Below are positions 10,200 through 22,481 of a stretch of 64,000 bases of DNA, one piece after another. Numbering within the stretch: the first letter of the stretch is position 1; each line of letters begins with the position of its first letter. The notes beneath the pieces were generated by a model. The model did not search any database, was not told the DNA's origin, and was given only the letters and a program-made list of their open reading frames with translations. The stretch is taken from positions 92,255,890 through 92,319,889 of the forward strand of contig JAVMKO010000003.1 in the NCBI GenBank assembly GCA_032164245.1. Direction: 5' to 3'. The translations under genes were made by a program, and so were the position numbers. This DNA comes from Sternotherus odoratus (lineage: Eukaryota; Chordata; Testudines; Kinosternidae).

Positions 10200-12190
10200 T
10201 TACTTCCAGTTCTTCATGATATGCTCATGATCACGCAGAGGTGACTTCTTTCACAACACACAATTCTATTCAATAAGGAAAAAATATGCTCAACTGTACT
10301 TGTGACTGGGATTAGCAAGAGATGAATTCCAACTTTTATCCCAGGAAACATAGCACAAGGATTGGGTCGAACCACTAGTGATGTCCACTCTGTATTCAAA
10401 ATTCTCTATTCTGTCCTGATCACATAGCAGCCCCATTGCTGGTAGTGCCTCACTCCACTCAGTGTAGGTGTTTTATAAAACAGACATCTGTAAAAGCTAC
10501 ATGGAGGTTGATAGAATCCAGAAATCTCTATTGTAGATTTGTAAGAATCAAGTCTGTGTACTTTTTCAGCTGGCTTACCAAACACTTCTTGTCCTCTTCA
10601 CTTATAGAATCAATATAAGAATCTTCATTAGTCAACTTCTGGACTGAAGTCTTTGCTTCTTCCAGTACATTTTCAATGGATATTTTTGATTGATCCAAGG
10701 ATAGCTTCTATTGCTGGACAAAGATCTACTACAGTAAAACCTCCATTTAACGGACTAATTCCGGCGAGGGGGTGTCCGTTAAATCAAAAAGTCCGTTATT
10801 TAATTTAAAAAAAAAACAGCTGTCAGAGCAGCAGCCCGCCCGCCACAGGGGCGGGGCGGCAGCTCCGCAGCCCGCCCGCTGCTGGGACCCGGGCGGCAGC
10901 CGGCAGCCAGCCCGCCAGTGGCTGGGACCGGGGCGGCAGCCGGGAGGGGTTGCGGTCTGATATGGATCAGAAATTTTGTCCGTTGCATCCAAAGTCCGTT
11001 AAATCGAGGTCCGTTAAATCGAGCTTTTACTGTACTGTTGTAGCAGATGCCTGCATAACATTGTTTAAGGACTCAAGTGGTTTCAACAGTAGACTTACAA
11101 GAGAGAGAATGTCAATAGTCTTCTCTGAACTTGGTGCCAAAAGTAGTCCACCAGACTCACTAGTTAGATCTGTCCTATCTTGGTGGATACTTTCCAAAGC
11201 CAGTAATAACTGTTGCAGTAATGTAAAGATAACTGCCAAGAATCCCTCATGAGAAAGCCAGCAGGTTTTCCCAGGTTGGACTCATTTGATCTTCAATCCC
11301 AGCGTATCTTCTATTTGTTTCCAAAATGTTCAGTCCTTTTGGACTCTTGCTGGAAAAAAAGTATAAAAAAGCCATTAAATGTGTGGCTTTTAAATGTCTT
11401 TTGAAGATTCTGCAGCTTGTACTAGTGCTAGCTAGAGTAGATGGCCTCTACAGTGTGTATAGGAAAGATTAAGGTTACACTTTTCTCTGAGCAAAGCTTG
11501 TACTCCACTGTGTCTTCTAGAGAAGTTTTTGTAGCTCTATCAAATGCACAAGCAACCATCTGTTTGGGGTTCAATTTACAAGTATTTAACTTTTCTGAGA
11601 TGTCACGGATGCAGCTGATGTGTCGTCTATAACCTGAACATCTAGAATGCATCTACTGGCCTACCACAGACATCAAGATAACATACACAATGACTTAATT
11701 CTTGATGCCTATTTGCATTGGTGCATTCGTCGGCCATGTATGCACGTATTTTGCATATGGTGAGAGAATTCTTCACTTTTTCAACTCCTGAATCTTTCAG
11801 TGTTGCACCACATGTTTCAAGAGAGTCAGCTGAGTTTTTTTGCAGAAAGATAGTGAGCATTTGCCAGTCTTGTTAATCCTGAAGTTGAACACTGGTTCTG
11901 AACAAGTGACAGTGCACTTAACATAGGCCTCTAGTTTGTAGTGTGTGGTATCTCTTGCTGTAATAGAAAGTATGATGCAATAGCCATGATGGTTCACATT
12001 CTTAACTGCCTCATTAAGTTATTCTAAAATTGGCTTTGACAGTGATGGGCTTATAAGGCTTTCTGCATGTTGATGTAGTCCAGAGGCATGGTGTTTTGTA
12101 GTCTTTTCATATGGGTTGTCAGTATTGGCTTAGCTGCTCGGTCTGGCAAACCAAGCTCCTCCACTTTTAGTATATAAATCCATGACATGC
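10200..12190 (-). pseudogene. Decayed hAT-type transposase
   Basis: On the minus strand, broken frames run in protein order. At 11642-11860 a segment reads ICKIRAYMADECTN, like the catalytic-Asp block (LADE-x-TD/TN) of ZMYM1/DUF4371-type hAT transposases. A middle part at 11027-11239 (LLLALESIHQD...) follows. At about 10260-10340 LLLIPVTSTVEHIFSLLNRI resembles the C-terminal hAT dimerisation motif (LTIPVTS...ERSFSxLxRI). Stops and frame changes between blocks show it is dead. A mariner MITE sits inside it at 10732-11032. The ends of the original transposon were not found. Confidence 0.65.
10732..11032. mobile_element. Tc1/mariner (Tigger-like) MITE inside the hAT relic
   Basis: The left end CAGTAAAACCTCCATTTAACG and the right end (reverse complement CAGTAAAAGCTCGATTTAACG) are inverted. 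TA flanks both sides (10730-10731, 11033-11034), the target duplication of the Tc1/mariner superfamily. The 0.3-kb core is GC-rich, with repeated GCAGCCCGCCCGC-type words. No ORF of transposase type is present. Confidence 0.8.
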
Positions 12191-12194
12191 CCAC

Positions 12195-12812
12195 ATCTTA
12201 AATACCGCATGTAGTTCTGGTCAAAAAAGATGTATTGGGATTGGTACAGAGAAGGGCAGCAAAAATGATTAGGGGAATGGAACAGATTACATACGATGAC
12301 TGATTAAAAAGGCTGGGCCTTTTCGGCTTGGAAAAGAGACGACTAAGAGTGGATATTATAGAGTCTTATAAAATCTTGATTGGTGTGGAGAAAATGAATA
12401 AAGTGTTATTTATCCCTTCACTTAACACAAGAACCGGGGTCACCCAATGAAATTAATAGGCAGTAAGTTTAAAACAGACAAAAGGAAGTATTTCTTCACA
12501 CAGTGCACAGTCATCTGTGGAACTTTTACCCAGGGATGTTGTGAAGGCCGAAATTATAACAGGGTTCAAAAAAGAACTAGATAAGTTCATCAATGGCTAT
12601 TAGCTAAGATGGTCAGGGATGCAACATCATGATCTGAGTGTCCCTAGCCTCTGTTCGCCAGAAGCTGGGAGTGGACGACAGGGGATGGATCAATCGATGA
12701 TTCCCTGTTCTGTTCATTTCCTCTGAAGCACCTGGAACAGTCACTGTCGGAAGACAGGATACTGGAATAACTGGACCATTGGTCTGACACAATATAGCCA
12801 TTCTTACATAAA
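12195..12812 (+). mobile_element. CR1 LINE, 3' end
   Basis: The sequence contains the end of CR1 ORF2 (AGGGCAGCAAAAATGATTAGG, corresponding to the ...RRAAKMI region) and its 3' UTR. It finishes with CCATTGGTCTGACACAATATAGCC-ATTCTTA, the diagnostic CR1 tail wording. It is 5'-truncated, as most CR1 copies are. It abuts the hAT transposase relic. Confidence 0.8.
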
Positions 12813-13281
12813 AATAATTATAATAATACAAGGTTTAGTACAGAAATTCCCCAAGATTAATGACTTCTTGACATAGCGATGGTGTGAGATAATGATCTTG
12901 GCAAATAATGCATTTTAAAAATCTTGGCCCACTAGGAAATATAAGTTTTCCAGTTACAAATCTAGCTTCTGGAGAAAGTCACTAAAACATAGTCCTATGC
13001 TCTAGTTGCTGTTGTTTGTCATGCCACCTTTCACTCTATTGCTCTGCCCCAATAGCCCTGCACTGTCACCTTCTGCTGTTGCCACTTGCCACTCTGTGAG
13101 TTGGTCTCTCATGGTTCCACCCGTCTCTCAGTGATTTCACCTTTTGGGGAGGGAACCTCAGTGCTAGTGCAAACTGGGCCATCTCTTCCGCAGAAACACT
13201 GTCTCACAGCAGATCTAAACACGTAGACCTGAGTATCAGAAATTTCAGCTGTAATGGTCACTTAAAAGACTCTCTATGTCA

Positions 13282-13505
13282 CAGTGGTTCTCAAACGTTT
13301 TGTATTGGTGACTCCTTTCGAACACCAAGCCTCTGAGCGCGATCCCCTGTTGGGGTCAGGGTTGGGGTTGGGGCTGACAGCCGCCCAGCACAGGGGTTGG
13401 GGTCAGGGCCGGCGGCTGCCCGGCACAGGGGTTGGGGCTTCAGCCCTCCACTGGCAGCCCACGGCAGGGGTTGGGGCTCGCGACCCCCCAGTTTGAGAAC
13501 CAATG
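13282..13505. mobile_element. hAT (Charlie-like) MITE
   Basis: The ends CAGTGGTTCTCAAACG and CAGTTTGAGAACCAATG are inverted, the typical Charlie-type hAT termini. Between them is a GC-rich core with three GGGGTTGGGG-type modules (about 13350-13475). The flanks CTATGTCA and CTGTATGA are not identical, so the 8-bp duplication has decayed. Confidence 0.7.
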
Positions 13506-16500
13506 CTGTATGATGCCTAATTAGCTCGGTCTTTAAACAGTGGATAGGAGCAGGTCAAATCGTACTTGTGACTCAGGCAGACCATCAAGCAAAACACCTG
13601 TCCCTACCCTCTTTCTTGATGCCCTCAATCAGTACAGGCTAAGGACAGTTCTACTGCCCTTTACTCATACAATAAAAACAATAATATTTCATTACCTTGC
13701 CCCCATTCAAGTGAATTGTAAACCAACCCCAGCCAAAATCTATCACTTGGGCAACACAGCTCTGTTTGCTGGATATCTAGGTACATTGGGTGTGAATGTA
13801 AATAATAGTCTGGTCCTGAAGCCTTTCTCTCCAACCCCCAGCTCATCACTAGCTGTCAGGGAGAGCTCATTTAGACCTTACTTACAAATCATAATTTGAA
13901 ATTATTAGGTTGGCCAACATCACCAAAATGAGTACACTGACATTCTCACAAAAAATAAAAGCTGTATAAGGAAGCTAATCTGTGTTCACGCTTTTCAAAT
14001 CTATTATACTTTTTCAGATACGCATATTTTATCATATACTTTATATGCTTTTAAAGCATGTATTAAAGTTTCAATTTCAATTCAAATTTCCAATCACTAA
14101 ATTGGCAACACTGCATGTAATTAGTTCACAAAACTGGGGGTGTTGGGAAAATTCAGGGGGGTGTAGGGAAATCCCTGTCCTCAGCCTCACTGTAGGATCC
14201 CAATGAGCATCCCAATCTCCTCATCCCCCTTTTAACTAACACTTCACTAATCTAGCACCTTTTATCACATGGTATTTACTTAATTTTTTTAAATAACCCT
14301 CGTCCCTCCAAAAATTTAAAAAGGCATCAACATTCTTTTCATTGTAATTTTATGCTTGTTTCAAATATTTTGCTGTATTTGCTGTATGCAGCTGTGTCAC
14401 CCAAGTTTTAACCTTTGCTCTAGTAAGGATGAGTATACTCACTCTCAGTTGAAGACCTACTACCCCTTTATTGCCTGTGCCATTTCTGAAAACTGTTCTT
14501 CATCCTGACTCTTATGATGTGTGCTCCCACCTATGCCACCAGTTTCAAGGAGTGGCTTTTTGGCCTCTGGAAGATCTGTGGGTTTAAGAGGTGTAACAAC
14601 AAATGCATGTCTAGATGGTTTCCTACAAAAGGAGGTGAGATAGATTGTAGTTTTACCATGATAAACTAGGCAAGGTCAATCATCTGCAAGGAGTATAGTG
14701 TTAGTAGTGTGTACAGAAGACATTCAATGTCCTCTCTCCACTGGGATTTTTACAGTGGGGTTGCTGATGCGTATTCATTCTTGTGGCAACTGCACCTCTT
14801 TTTAGCATTGAAGACAAAGCCTCAGACAAGAACATGCAATTCAGCTCATCTAACAGCTGATCGAAACCCTACGTGTTCTAGTGATTCCCTGATGTAGTGG
14901 TTCTCAGACTGTGTTCCATAGCATAAGAGAGTTTGCAAAGACTTTCCTCAGATCCTTGGCAGTTCCAAGGTTCATATTATTGTGTGTAGGATTTCTTTGC
15001 CTCTTTTTGAATCCATCCCTGTTACTAGATACTGCTAAACCAGCATTTCTAGACTCAGTTCAAAATATACTTTTGAAGAATTGTTTCATTTTTTCCCCAT
15101 TGGAAACCTCCAGATTGATACACACATCAGGAATAAAAAAAAAAAAATAAAAAAATCTCAGATGAAGATACTCCTGAAGGCAGTGACAGAGGATTGGGAA
15201 AAAAGCTAATCCTTGATTTTAACACCAGCAAAATTAGAAGTGAGGAGGCTCTGAGAGGGGTAAGATGTGCAGTTTTAATTGCAATTAATGTGTTTGGGAG
15301 GGGGCATGGCTAATTTATAACTGCCTCAAAGCTGTCCTATTGATCCGTTCGCCAGTTTTCAGACATTTCAGATATTTGGTGGGGAAAAAAAATACCCTGT
15401 TTATTTAATTGCTTGTTTCTGTGGAGGATTACTGAGATTTGATTTTAATACTGGAAAATGCAACTACAAGTTCCTTTTTTGTTTCAGTTTTTAGTTTCAC
15501 CTCATAATTTTGTCCGTTTTAGCAGCTGCATTGCTTCGTATACTACAAAGCGGTAGAGATATTTGGTTCAATGATTTAAATAAAGTCTGACTAATCATTA
15601 AAACTTATCTTTACAAATTCAAGGACAAAAAATTTTCTTGTTAAATGTTGCGAAAGGGAGTTTCTTCAGTGTGCTAGGAATTTACTTGTGTTATCCAAGG
15701 CTTTTCTTCATCGCGTTTCTTTATCATTCTTCCAACTCATTCCTTTGAAATTGTGGTATGATGGCTTTGATGTGAAGTTTAAAGGTGAGGCTCAAGGATA
15801 TTGCTTGGAAATGAAACCAATTGCCTGCTAAATTAATAGCAAAAAGTGTAGTTAATGTAGAAGTCCATCATTTTAACAATACTTTAGGAAAAACAGCCAT
15901 TAATAGGTGATAGTCAGCTATTCACTCTGACTTTTATTAACAGTATGATGTGATTTTTGTAGTGCACTAAATTGTTTTGTTGCTCTGCTTAGAATTCTTG
16001 TTTTTCAACATTCCGAAGCCTGTTGCCATTTTAGTAACTACAGCTTTCAACCTGTTAGAAGACTGTTTTCAATAGCATGAGTTTTAAATATTTTAGAATC
16101 CGTAGTAAAAAATAAATATAAAAAAATGACCTGTAACTAGGTGACTTCTAAATGAAAAACATACTTAAAATTACTTTTACAGCTATTGCAGAAGTATATG
16201 TAATAATTGTGACTGATCAGAGCTGGTGGAATAGAGAGAAATGCAGGATGTGACCCTTAAAATTTGTACTGTGCACAAGCATTATTCATAAGTATGTATC
16301 TTTTCAGTGTAATGCAAGACATAGAAGGCATAAGACAAAGAGGATATTAGAATAGAATATTGGAATTGTTTGAATGTCCATCATCTTTGCGGTCTTTCCT
16401 CTATTTACAAATCTCCCATTAATTCTTCTACAAAGCCTTAGACTGTTGTCCCCAACCAGTAGATAAAGCAAAGCAAACAAGTAAAACTATGTGAGCAAGC

Positions 16501-16535
16501 AGTGATTTTCTCCAGTCACTTGCTATTGCTGAGGT
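13506..16535. other. Intron 1, mostly unassigned
   Basis: Short chance ORFs only. Near 14896 there is a single hAT-like end (GTAGTGGTTCTCAGACTG) without a visible partner. An A-rich run occurs at 15135-15155. The stretch 15150-16500 contains no repeat I recognise and may be older unique intronic sequence. Confidence 0.3.
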
Positions 16536-16640
16536 AACAAAGAGTCCTGTGGCACCTTGAAGACTAACTAAAGTATTGAAGCTTAAGCTTTCGTGGGCTA
16601 ATACCCACTTTGTCGGATGCAAGCCATTGCTGTATCTCAA
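16536..16640. repeat. Dispersed reptilian repeat fragment
   Basis: AACAAAGAGTCCTGTGGCACC, then TTCGTGGGCTAATACCCAC and TCGGATGCA, match a repeat wording that recurs at 53940-54010. I cannot name the family. Confidence 0.5.
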
Positions 16641-16965
16641 TCCTCCAACCCTTCATCTGCTGGCAGCAAGAGCTGAACTCTGTTTTCATATTTGTTTTTT
16701 AAAGCATATGAGACATGTTGATCTCAAAATAATTACAAATAATAAAATGTTCAGCTTTTCCACAGCATTTTTTAAATAAAACTATTGAAGCAAGCAGCAG
16801 GGGGACCCATTTCCCCATTTTTTTCTTTTTACTACATCCCTTAATTAATCAAGTCTTTACCAGAAGATATAAGAAATTATAAAAGCTGAAATACTAATAT
16901 TTTCATAATTGTCTTGACATAACTGCTGTTCTTAACCATGCTAAACAGTTATTTATCACATTTAG

Positions 16966-17042
16966 GTCCAAGATCAACTCACCATAATGAAGAGACAAGT
17001 GGAAGAGAGAGCGAATTTAAATGTTATCTGTAGTGTTGGAAG
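16966..17042 (+). CDS. Candidate cassette exon in intron 1 (77 nt)
   Basis: A stretch between CACATTTAG and AG|GTAACA is open only in the frame that would follow exon 1 in phase 0. It encodes a charged helix-like peptide (VQDQLTIMKRQVEER...). It contains an ATG that could serve as an alternative start. By itself it ends in phase 2 and cannot join exon 2 directly, but it can join the 28-nt candidate at 19687. I cannot show conservation, so chance remains possible. Confidence 0.25.
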
Positions 17043-18230
17043 GTAACAATAACGTTTTGGTTGCCATGTGACTTTCTTTTGAGCATATTAAACAACTTTG
17101 AATTAGGCTTGTTATTAAACAAACAACAATGGAGAATGATTATCTGTCTAACAACATATTTTACTGACTACAGGAGATTGGGCAGAACTTACCTTTAGAA
17201 AAGACACACTGAAAATGCCAGAAGTAATTGATTTAATTCACCTGGACTATTGTTTGTAGGTTATGCTTGTTTCAGAAAAGATACAGTAATGTTAGGAAAA
17301 AGTCCAGAGAAGCACATCAAAAATAATCAGAGGATTGGCAGGAATTACAATATAAAAGGTATTTGGAAAGGAGAAGACTAACTTTATAGGTGGACTTGAT
17401 TGTGATGATGAAGGATATAGTGAAAAGTGATCAGACATTGTTTTCAATCTTTTCCATAATGTGAAAATAGAGAGGATAAAACTGAAATGCAGTAATTGCA
17501 AAATAAACAGAAAATAATGGCATATTGCCAACTCTTGCAATTTTATCACTAGTCTTATGATTTTTTTCCATAGACCCCTAACTTCTGAAGTTTATATAAA
17601 AATCTCAGCTTTATTTTTATAAGTTAAGTTTCTAGACTTCATGGTTGCAGAGAAAAGTTTCAAAATGTGAACCCCTCCAACAACCTAAAGGCTCAGAAAT
17701 CAGAAGGTGAAATAACCCCAAATTTATTGGTTTAAAATCATAAGATTTTTGGGAAAATCTTTTCTAATTTTTTGACGCTCATAATTTTTGAATGCCTGGG
17801 GTTGGAAAGTCTGAAATCAGTCTAGTGGAATTGACTGTGTAAGAGAAGGAGATGTACCTGAGTTGGTCCCAGGATATTAGAAAGACAAGGTGAGTGAGGT
17901 AATAATATTTTATTTGACCAGCTGTTGTTGATGAGAGAGACAAGCTTGAAAGATATTGCCTCACCCACCTGAGAATTCCTTCCTCCTCCATCTTAGCAAA
18001 GGAGGTGCATTCAGCAGTACAGAAATTGTCAAGGTCAGGATTTTCAAAGGGCAGTATATGCAACCACACATGACACACGACCTGCAGTCAGGTGATACAT
18101 GGTTTGGTTTATCAGAGTAGAATCCATTATAACTACGCTGATTAATATTATAAGGGTGTTACCCTAAATACTTTTGAGTTTTAGATCTCATATGCTAGAT
18201 TTTAACGTTTGAGAACTGTTAGTCTAGCCA

Positions 18231-18261
<31 letters not shown>

Positions 18262-18608
18262 TTTATTTATTATTTTGCTTTAATATCAAACATTTCTGGG
18301 CCCTTTATTCCAAGTAAAATGACTAAAGTTGTGTGAAAGGGCTCAAAAGGTATGGATTTGGCTCTGGGAGAATTCTAGCACAGACACTGAGGAAGACAAC
18401 TAGTGGAATTAGGGAAGACAGCCATAGTCTGTACTCTGGGGTACCCTTGCAAGCCCTGGTGTGTATGTGTGGAGAGGAGCACTGTCACCCGTAGGCTGTC
18501 AGAGATAGGTTGCCATGATTCTGACAGACCCTTTTCCCAAAGCAGTCTCTAGAATCAGGACGGTGCAAGAATGGATTAAAGCCACATTAACCTTCACTTT
18601 CTCTGTTA
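17043..18608. repeat. Intron 1 with a dispersed repeat and an ATT/TTTA microsatellite
   Basis: At about 17835-17960 (GTTGGTCCCAGGATATTAG...GAGAGAGACAAGCTTG) lies an inverted copy of the repeat also seen at 55419-55540. At 18231-18272 a microsatellite changes from ATT units to TTTA units. The rest is unassigned AT-rich intron. Confidence 0.5.
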
Positions 18609-18885
18609 GGGTATTCTACACTGCAAAAAAGGTATGTTCTTAACTCAGGTTAGCTAATCCACATTAACCAGCTCTGGGAAAAATATCAGTGAAGATATGG
18701 CAAATTAGCTTTTAACTTGAGTTAAGAGCTCAAAGAACCCTGACTATACTATAGACTAACTCAAGTTAAAAGCCAAATTGCCATATCTTGGCTGCTATTT
18801 TAATCAGTGTTAGTTAATGCAGGGTAGATAACCCAAGTTAAGAATACACCTTTTTTTTTCTATTTTTCCCCAGTGTAGATATACC
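18609..18885. mobile_element. Foldback MITE, GTCTACACT family
   Basis: The ends GGGTATTCTACACTG and CAGTGTAGATATACC are inverted. Internal arms at about 18694-18724 and 18757-18787 (GATATGGCAAATTAGC... against ...GCCAAATTGCCATATC) also pair. The element is 277 bp with no coding capacity. A related but longer copy lies at about 52495-52861. Confidence 0.7.
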
Positions 18886-20108
18886 ATCAGAAGTTCAGCC
18901 CAGAATCTCAACCCTCCTATTGACCTAACTGTCCACATAACTCTTCTTCATTTTGTTAAATATAAATCTGGTATGACATAAAAGGTGAAGCTTTGGGTTT
19001 AGCAATGCTAGTCAGCCTTTCCCCTTTCTTTTTATTATTAATTTAAGTTTATTTAATTGTGGTAAGACCCAATGGTTCCAATCAGTCTTGTGACCCAGTG
19101 TAGGCAGACACAATCCCTGCCCCAAGAACTTGCAGTCTAAAAAGCCTAAAAACTGTTAAATGGTGACAGAAAGGAATGCAACATACAAATAACAGCTTAT
19201 GGTTAAGGTTGAGCCATATCATGTTTATTGCATGGATTTTATTTTTTGTTTTGTTTTTATTTGTGCCGGAGGGTTTAAGTGGGAAATTGGGTAAAAAGAA
19301 GAGTAGGAAATTGTTGAGGCAGGAAGAGGAAGGAAAGAGTAAACATCGGAGGGGAGAGAGGTAGAGGAGGTGACTGGACAAAAGTTGGTCATGTAACTGG
19401 AGCAGAGATCATAGGCCATGTGGAGATGTCTATCGTGGCAGTGGGTAGACAAGGATCTGAAGGCTGCTTTGGCTGCTATTGGAGGGCTTCTGGTGGCTGG
19501 GGCATTTTATGGGCTGCTATGGAAGCTCTCCCTACATCTGCTGTCTCCTGCTATTATGCCCTTATTTTGTTGATGGAAGAACAGGAAATAAGTCAGCAGA
19601 ACAGATCTGTGAGAATTCTCAGCTTTGCTATATTGTGATATCAAGATTTTTTTCCAATTCTTTTTCTCCCCCCCCCTTTTTTTTAGAAACAAAGGAAGAA
19701 CAGGAGCACAAAAGGTTAGTGAGTCATTTTTTATTGCTGTTGTACTAGCAATCGAAAAATGTGCTATTTGCTTTTCAAATACAGAGGGAAATGCCATTCC
19801 TGTTCTGAATAGTATGCGGTTGAAACTGAGAAAGTGTGGTGGAAAGGGATACAATGTACCAAGTGGTCAATTAGGATGATGATTGACACCTGGCTTATGG
19901 AGGTTTTTTTATTGTTTTGATGTATATTTCTTTATATTTTTGTTTCACTAATATTAAGGATTTTGGGAGGGCAGGTGCTGGGGTTGACGTGAGAGTGAAG
20001 AATGGTAGGAAGGGGTTGTGTGAATTAAAGAGAGATAGCAAAAACATAATGGGAAGAGAGTGATGGTGGGCAGCTAAAGTATAGCAGTGATATTAAAGGG
20101 GAGGGGAG
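18886..20108. other. Intron 1, old CR1/L3-like fragment and unassigned sequence
   Basis: About 19045-19140 (GTGGTAAGACCC..., AGGCAGACACAATCCCTGCC) resembles an old amniote CR1/L3-type repeat. A homopolymer-rich pyrimidine tract at 19650-19685 precedes the candidate micro-exon. No complete gene is seen. Confidence 0.35.
19687..19714 (+). CDS. Candidate micro-exon in intron 1 (28 nt)
   Basis: A long pyrimidine tract (C and T runs at 19650-19684) ends in TTTTAG, followed by 28 nt and the donor AAG|GTTAGT. With the phase-2 end of the 77-nt candidate it reads RNKGRTGAQK and ends in phase 0, exactly what exon 2 needs. The splice sites look better than those of the 77-nt candidate. The evidence is limited to splice-site quality and frame. 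Confidence 0.25.
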
Positions 20109-20531
20109 TGTAACAAGGTGCCATGGTTCTTCGGGTGATCCACCTTCTTTAGGAGGTATGGGAGCCCTGCATAAAACTATGGAAGTTCTGCTGACTCACT
20201 GTGGCAGGTGCAGCTTGCCGACTCAACCCTTTATATAAGGAAGATGAGTGGCTCTTTGTAACAGGAAACTGGGACTTAGGTCAGATAGGTCTCTACAGGA
20301 AAACCATAGGAACTGTAGGCTGAGGTTTGCATTTTTCTTGAGTGATTGGCCAGTAAAGCCAGAAACCGCAGGAAAAGGGGTGTGTTTATATTAAACAGAG
20401 TTTGTAGATTCTGTTCTGGGCATGATGTGTTGTGTGAAGGTATCCACCTGCTTGCCCTTGGGATGAAGGGGGAGAGCAATAAAAGGGATTGTAGCAAATA
20501 AAATAAATATACATCGAGAGTCCAAGTTACA
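20109..20531 (+). mobile_element. Possible solo LTR
   Basis: The segment starts TGTAACAAGG and ends CCAAGTTACA, giving inverted TGTAAC...GTTACA ends. A TATA-like CTTTATATAAGG is at about 20230 and an AATAAAAG at about 20478. The order fits an LTR promoter and polyadenylation site on the + strand. The flanking bases give no clear target duplication, so the call is tentative. Confidence 0.4.
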
Positions 20532-21763
20532 GAGTTGAGTGAATGATGATATGTGAAGGCTTCTTCTAGCAGCTGCTGCTGCCCATGTAAAGAAGTTGTA
20601 GGAGAGGTTTCAGGGTCCAGTAAAGTGGGCTTGTTCCCCTGGAACTGGTGGGGAGGGGAGGTTGGAAGGCACTGGCCTTTACCCCCTTACTCTTTTGGCT
20701 GTAGCTGGTCTTGGGATTTCCACAGTCCATTCCAGATTTCGGCTGCTGTTCCTCAGGTGGAAGGGACAGGAGAGGTGTCTGTTATGTGTGTTTTTATATG
20801 GATTGGATTGTTTTCATTTAGCTTTAATAACTTTATTTTTATTGATCTGCATTGGAGACACTTCATCTGAACTGAATTATGCTACAACAGATCTTGAATG
20901 AGTGACTATTGATAAAACTAGCTTGTAGTTTTTATTTAAAAAATGTTTATTTTATTTTGCTTGCACCAGCCGGTGGAGAACAGAATGAATGGTAGAGATG
21001 AGACATTATGCAAGCGAGCTTTTCTGTTCTCATTTGAGGGAGTGCCAGATCTGTTTAATATAGTTTAAAATCTCTCAGTCACTCAAGAGTAGCCAACTAC
21101 TTGGCACTGATATGAATCACCAGTCATGTTTGTGCATACTAAGTAGCAAAATGTAGAAAGTAATGTGTTTACATAATGTGAACACAAATATACATATTCA
21201 CCCCCCAAAACCAACATGAATATATATAGAAAATCCACATGGACAATAATATAACATTTCCAACTTTTCCAATCTCTGGTGCCACAATGATCATTAGGGG
21301 CAGATTGAGAAAAGTATTTAGGTGGCTAAGGATGCAGAATAGATACTTAAAGGATTTTCAAAAATGCCTGAGCTAGGCGTTAACTTCCATTAATTTTAAT
21401 GAGTTAGGTGCCAAACCTACTGAGGGACTGTTGTAAGTCCCTCAGGTGTCTGCATCTTTAGCCACCTAAATACCTTTGTCATTTTATCCCTAGGTGAACA
21501 GTTCAGGTTTTAGATCCTCAGGCAGTAAGGCATTTTTGTATTGCTGAGGATTTGGGATTTTCCTCTAAAATACTTTCTAATTTTGTGCTCTATTTATCAA
21601 TTTGATGAAACACCTATGTAATGATGTTAGAGAATAAGAGAAGGTGGTTAAATTTATCCATTTTATGTTTGTTTAGCGGAGAGAAGAGAAATTCACAGTA
21701 ATATGAAATTCAGCCCAAAGAGACGGTGATATTACTATTTCATTTGTTGGTATTGTTGTAGTG
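20532..21763. other. Intron 1, unassigned
   Basis: Nothing coding is evident. Around 21290-21480 there is an inverted arrangement (AAAGTATTTAGGTGGCTAAGG and CCACCTAAATACCTTTGTC), so a further weak foldback element is possible. Confidence 0.35.
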
Positions 21764-22285
21764 CAGGCGTGGACAAATTTTTTGGCCTGAGGGCCACATC
21801 AGGGTTGCGAAATTGTATGGAGGGCTGAGCCAGGAAGGCTGTGCCTTCCCAAACAGCCTGCCCCTTGCACCCTCCCACTTCCTGCCCCCCTCAGAATCCT
21901 TGACCCATCCTACACCCCCGTGCTCCCTGTCCCCTGACTACTCTGACCCCTATTCACACCCCTGCCCCCTAAAGGGACTCCCATGCCTAGCCAACTGCCC
22001 CCTAACCCTTATTTCCCCCCGAGACCCTCTGCCCCTTATCCAACTTGTCCCCCCCTCGGCACCCAGCCCCTTTACCAGGCTGCTCAGAGCTGCAGGAGCT
22101 CACAGCACCACCGCCCAGCAGGGGAGACAGGCCAGAGTACTGGTGGCGCGGTACAGTGAGGCTGCAGGAAAGGGGAAAGCGGGGGAGGGGCTGGGGGATA
22201 GCCTCCCCGGCCAGGAGCTCAAGGGCTGGTCAGGACGGTCCTGCAGGACGGATATGGCCTGGAGGCCATAGTTTGCCCACCTCTG
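21764..22285. mobile_element. hAT MITE with perfect 8-bp target duplication
   Basis: The ends CAGGCGTGGACAAATTTTTTG and CATAGTTTGCCCACCTCTG are inverted. The flanks are identical, TTGTAGTG at 21756-21763 and 22286-22293, the 8-bp hallmark of hAT. It landed in an older repeat: the flanks rejoin as TTGTAGTGCCTAGAAGCCC, a CR1/L3-like wording. The C-rich core gives long but meaningless ORFs. Confidence 0.88.
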
Positions 22286-22293
22286 TTGTAGTG

Positions 22294-22481
22294 CCTAGAA
22301 GCCCAGATCATGGACTGGGGCTCTGTTGTACTGAGTGTTGTATGCATATGGAACAAAAATAAAATCCCTGTCCTAAAAATCTGACCACATGATGTCAGAC
22401 AACCCGTGGAGTAAAACAGGAGAGAGGATTGTAGCAGAGAAGTGATTGTAATAAGTAGCAGGCATAATATGGTAGTAAGTA
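22294..22481. repeat. Old CR1/L3-like repeat, right half
   Basis: CCTAGAAGCCCAGATCATGG and CTGTTGTACTGAGTGTTG continue the repeat interrupted by the hAT element. The family wording (AGAGGCCCCAATCA...GGCCCCATTGTGCTAGG in better copies) is known from amniotes. Confidence 0.45.

Noticed and set aside
21813..22271. 152-codon + strand ORF
   Set aside because: Entirely inside a hAT MITE with a C-rich core; no protein family resemblance.
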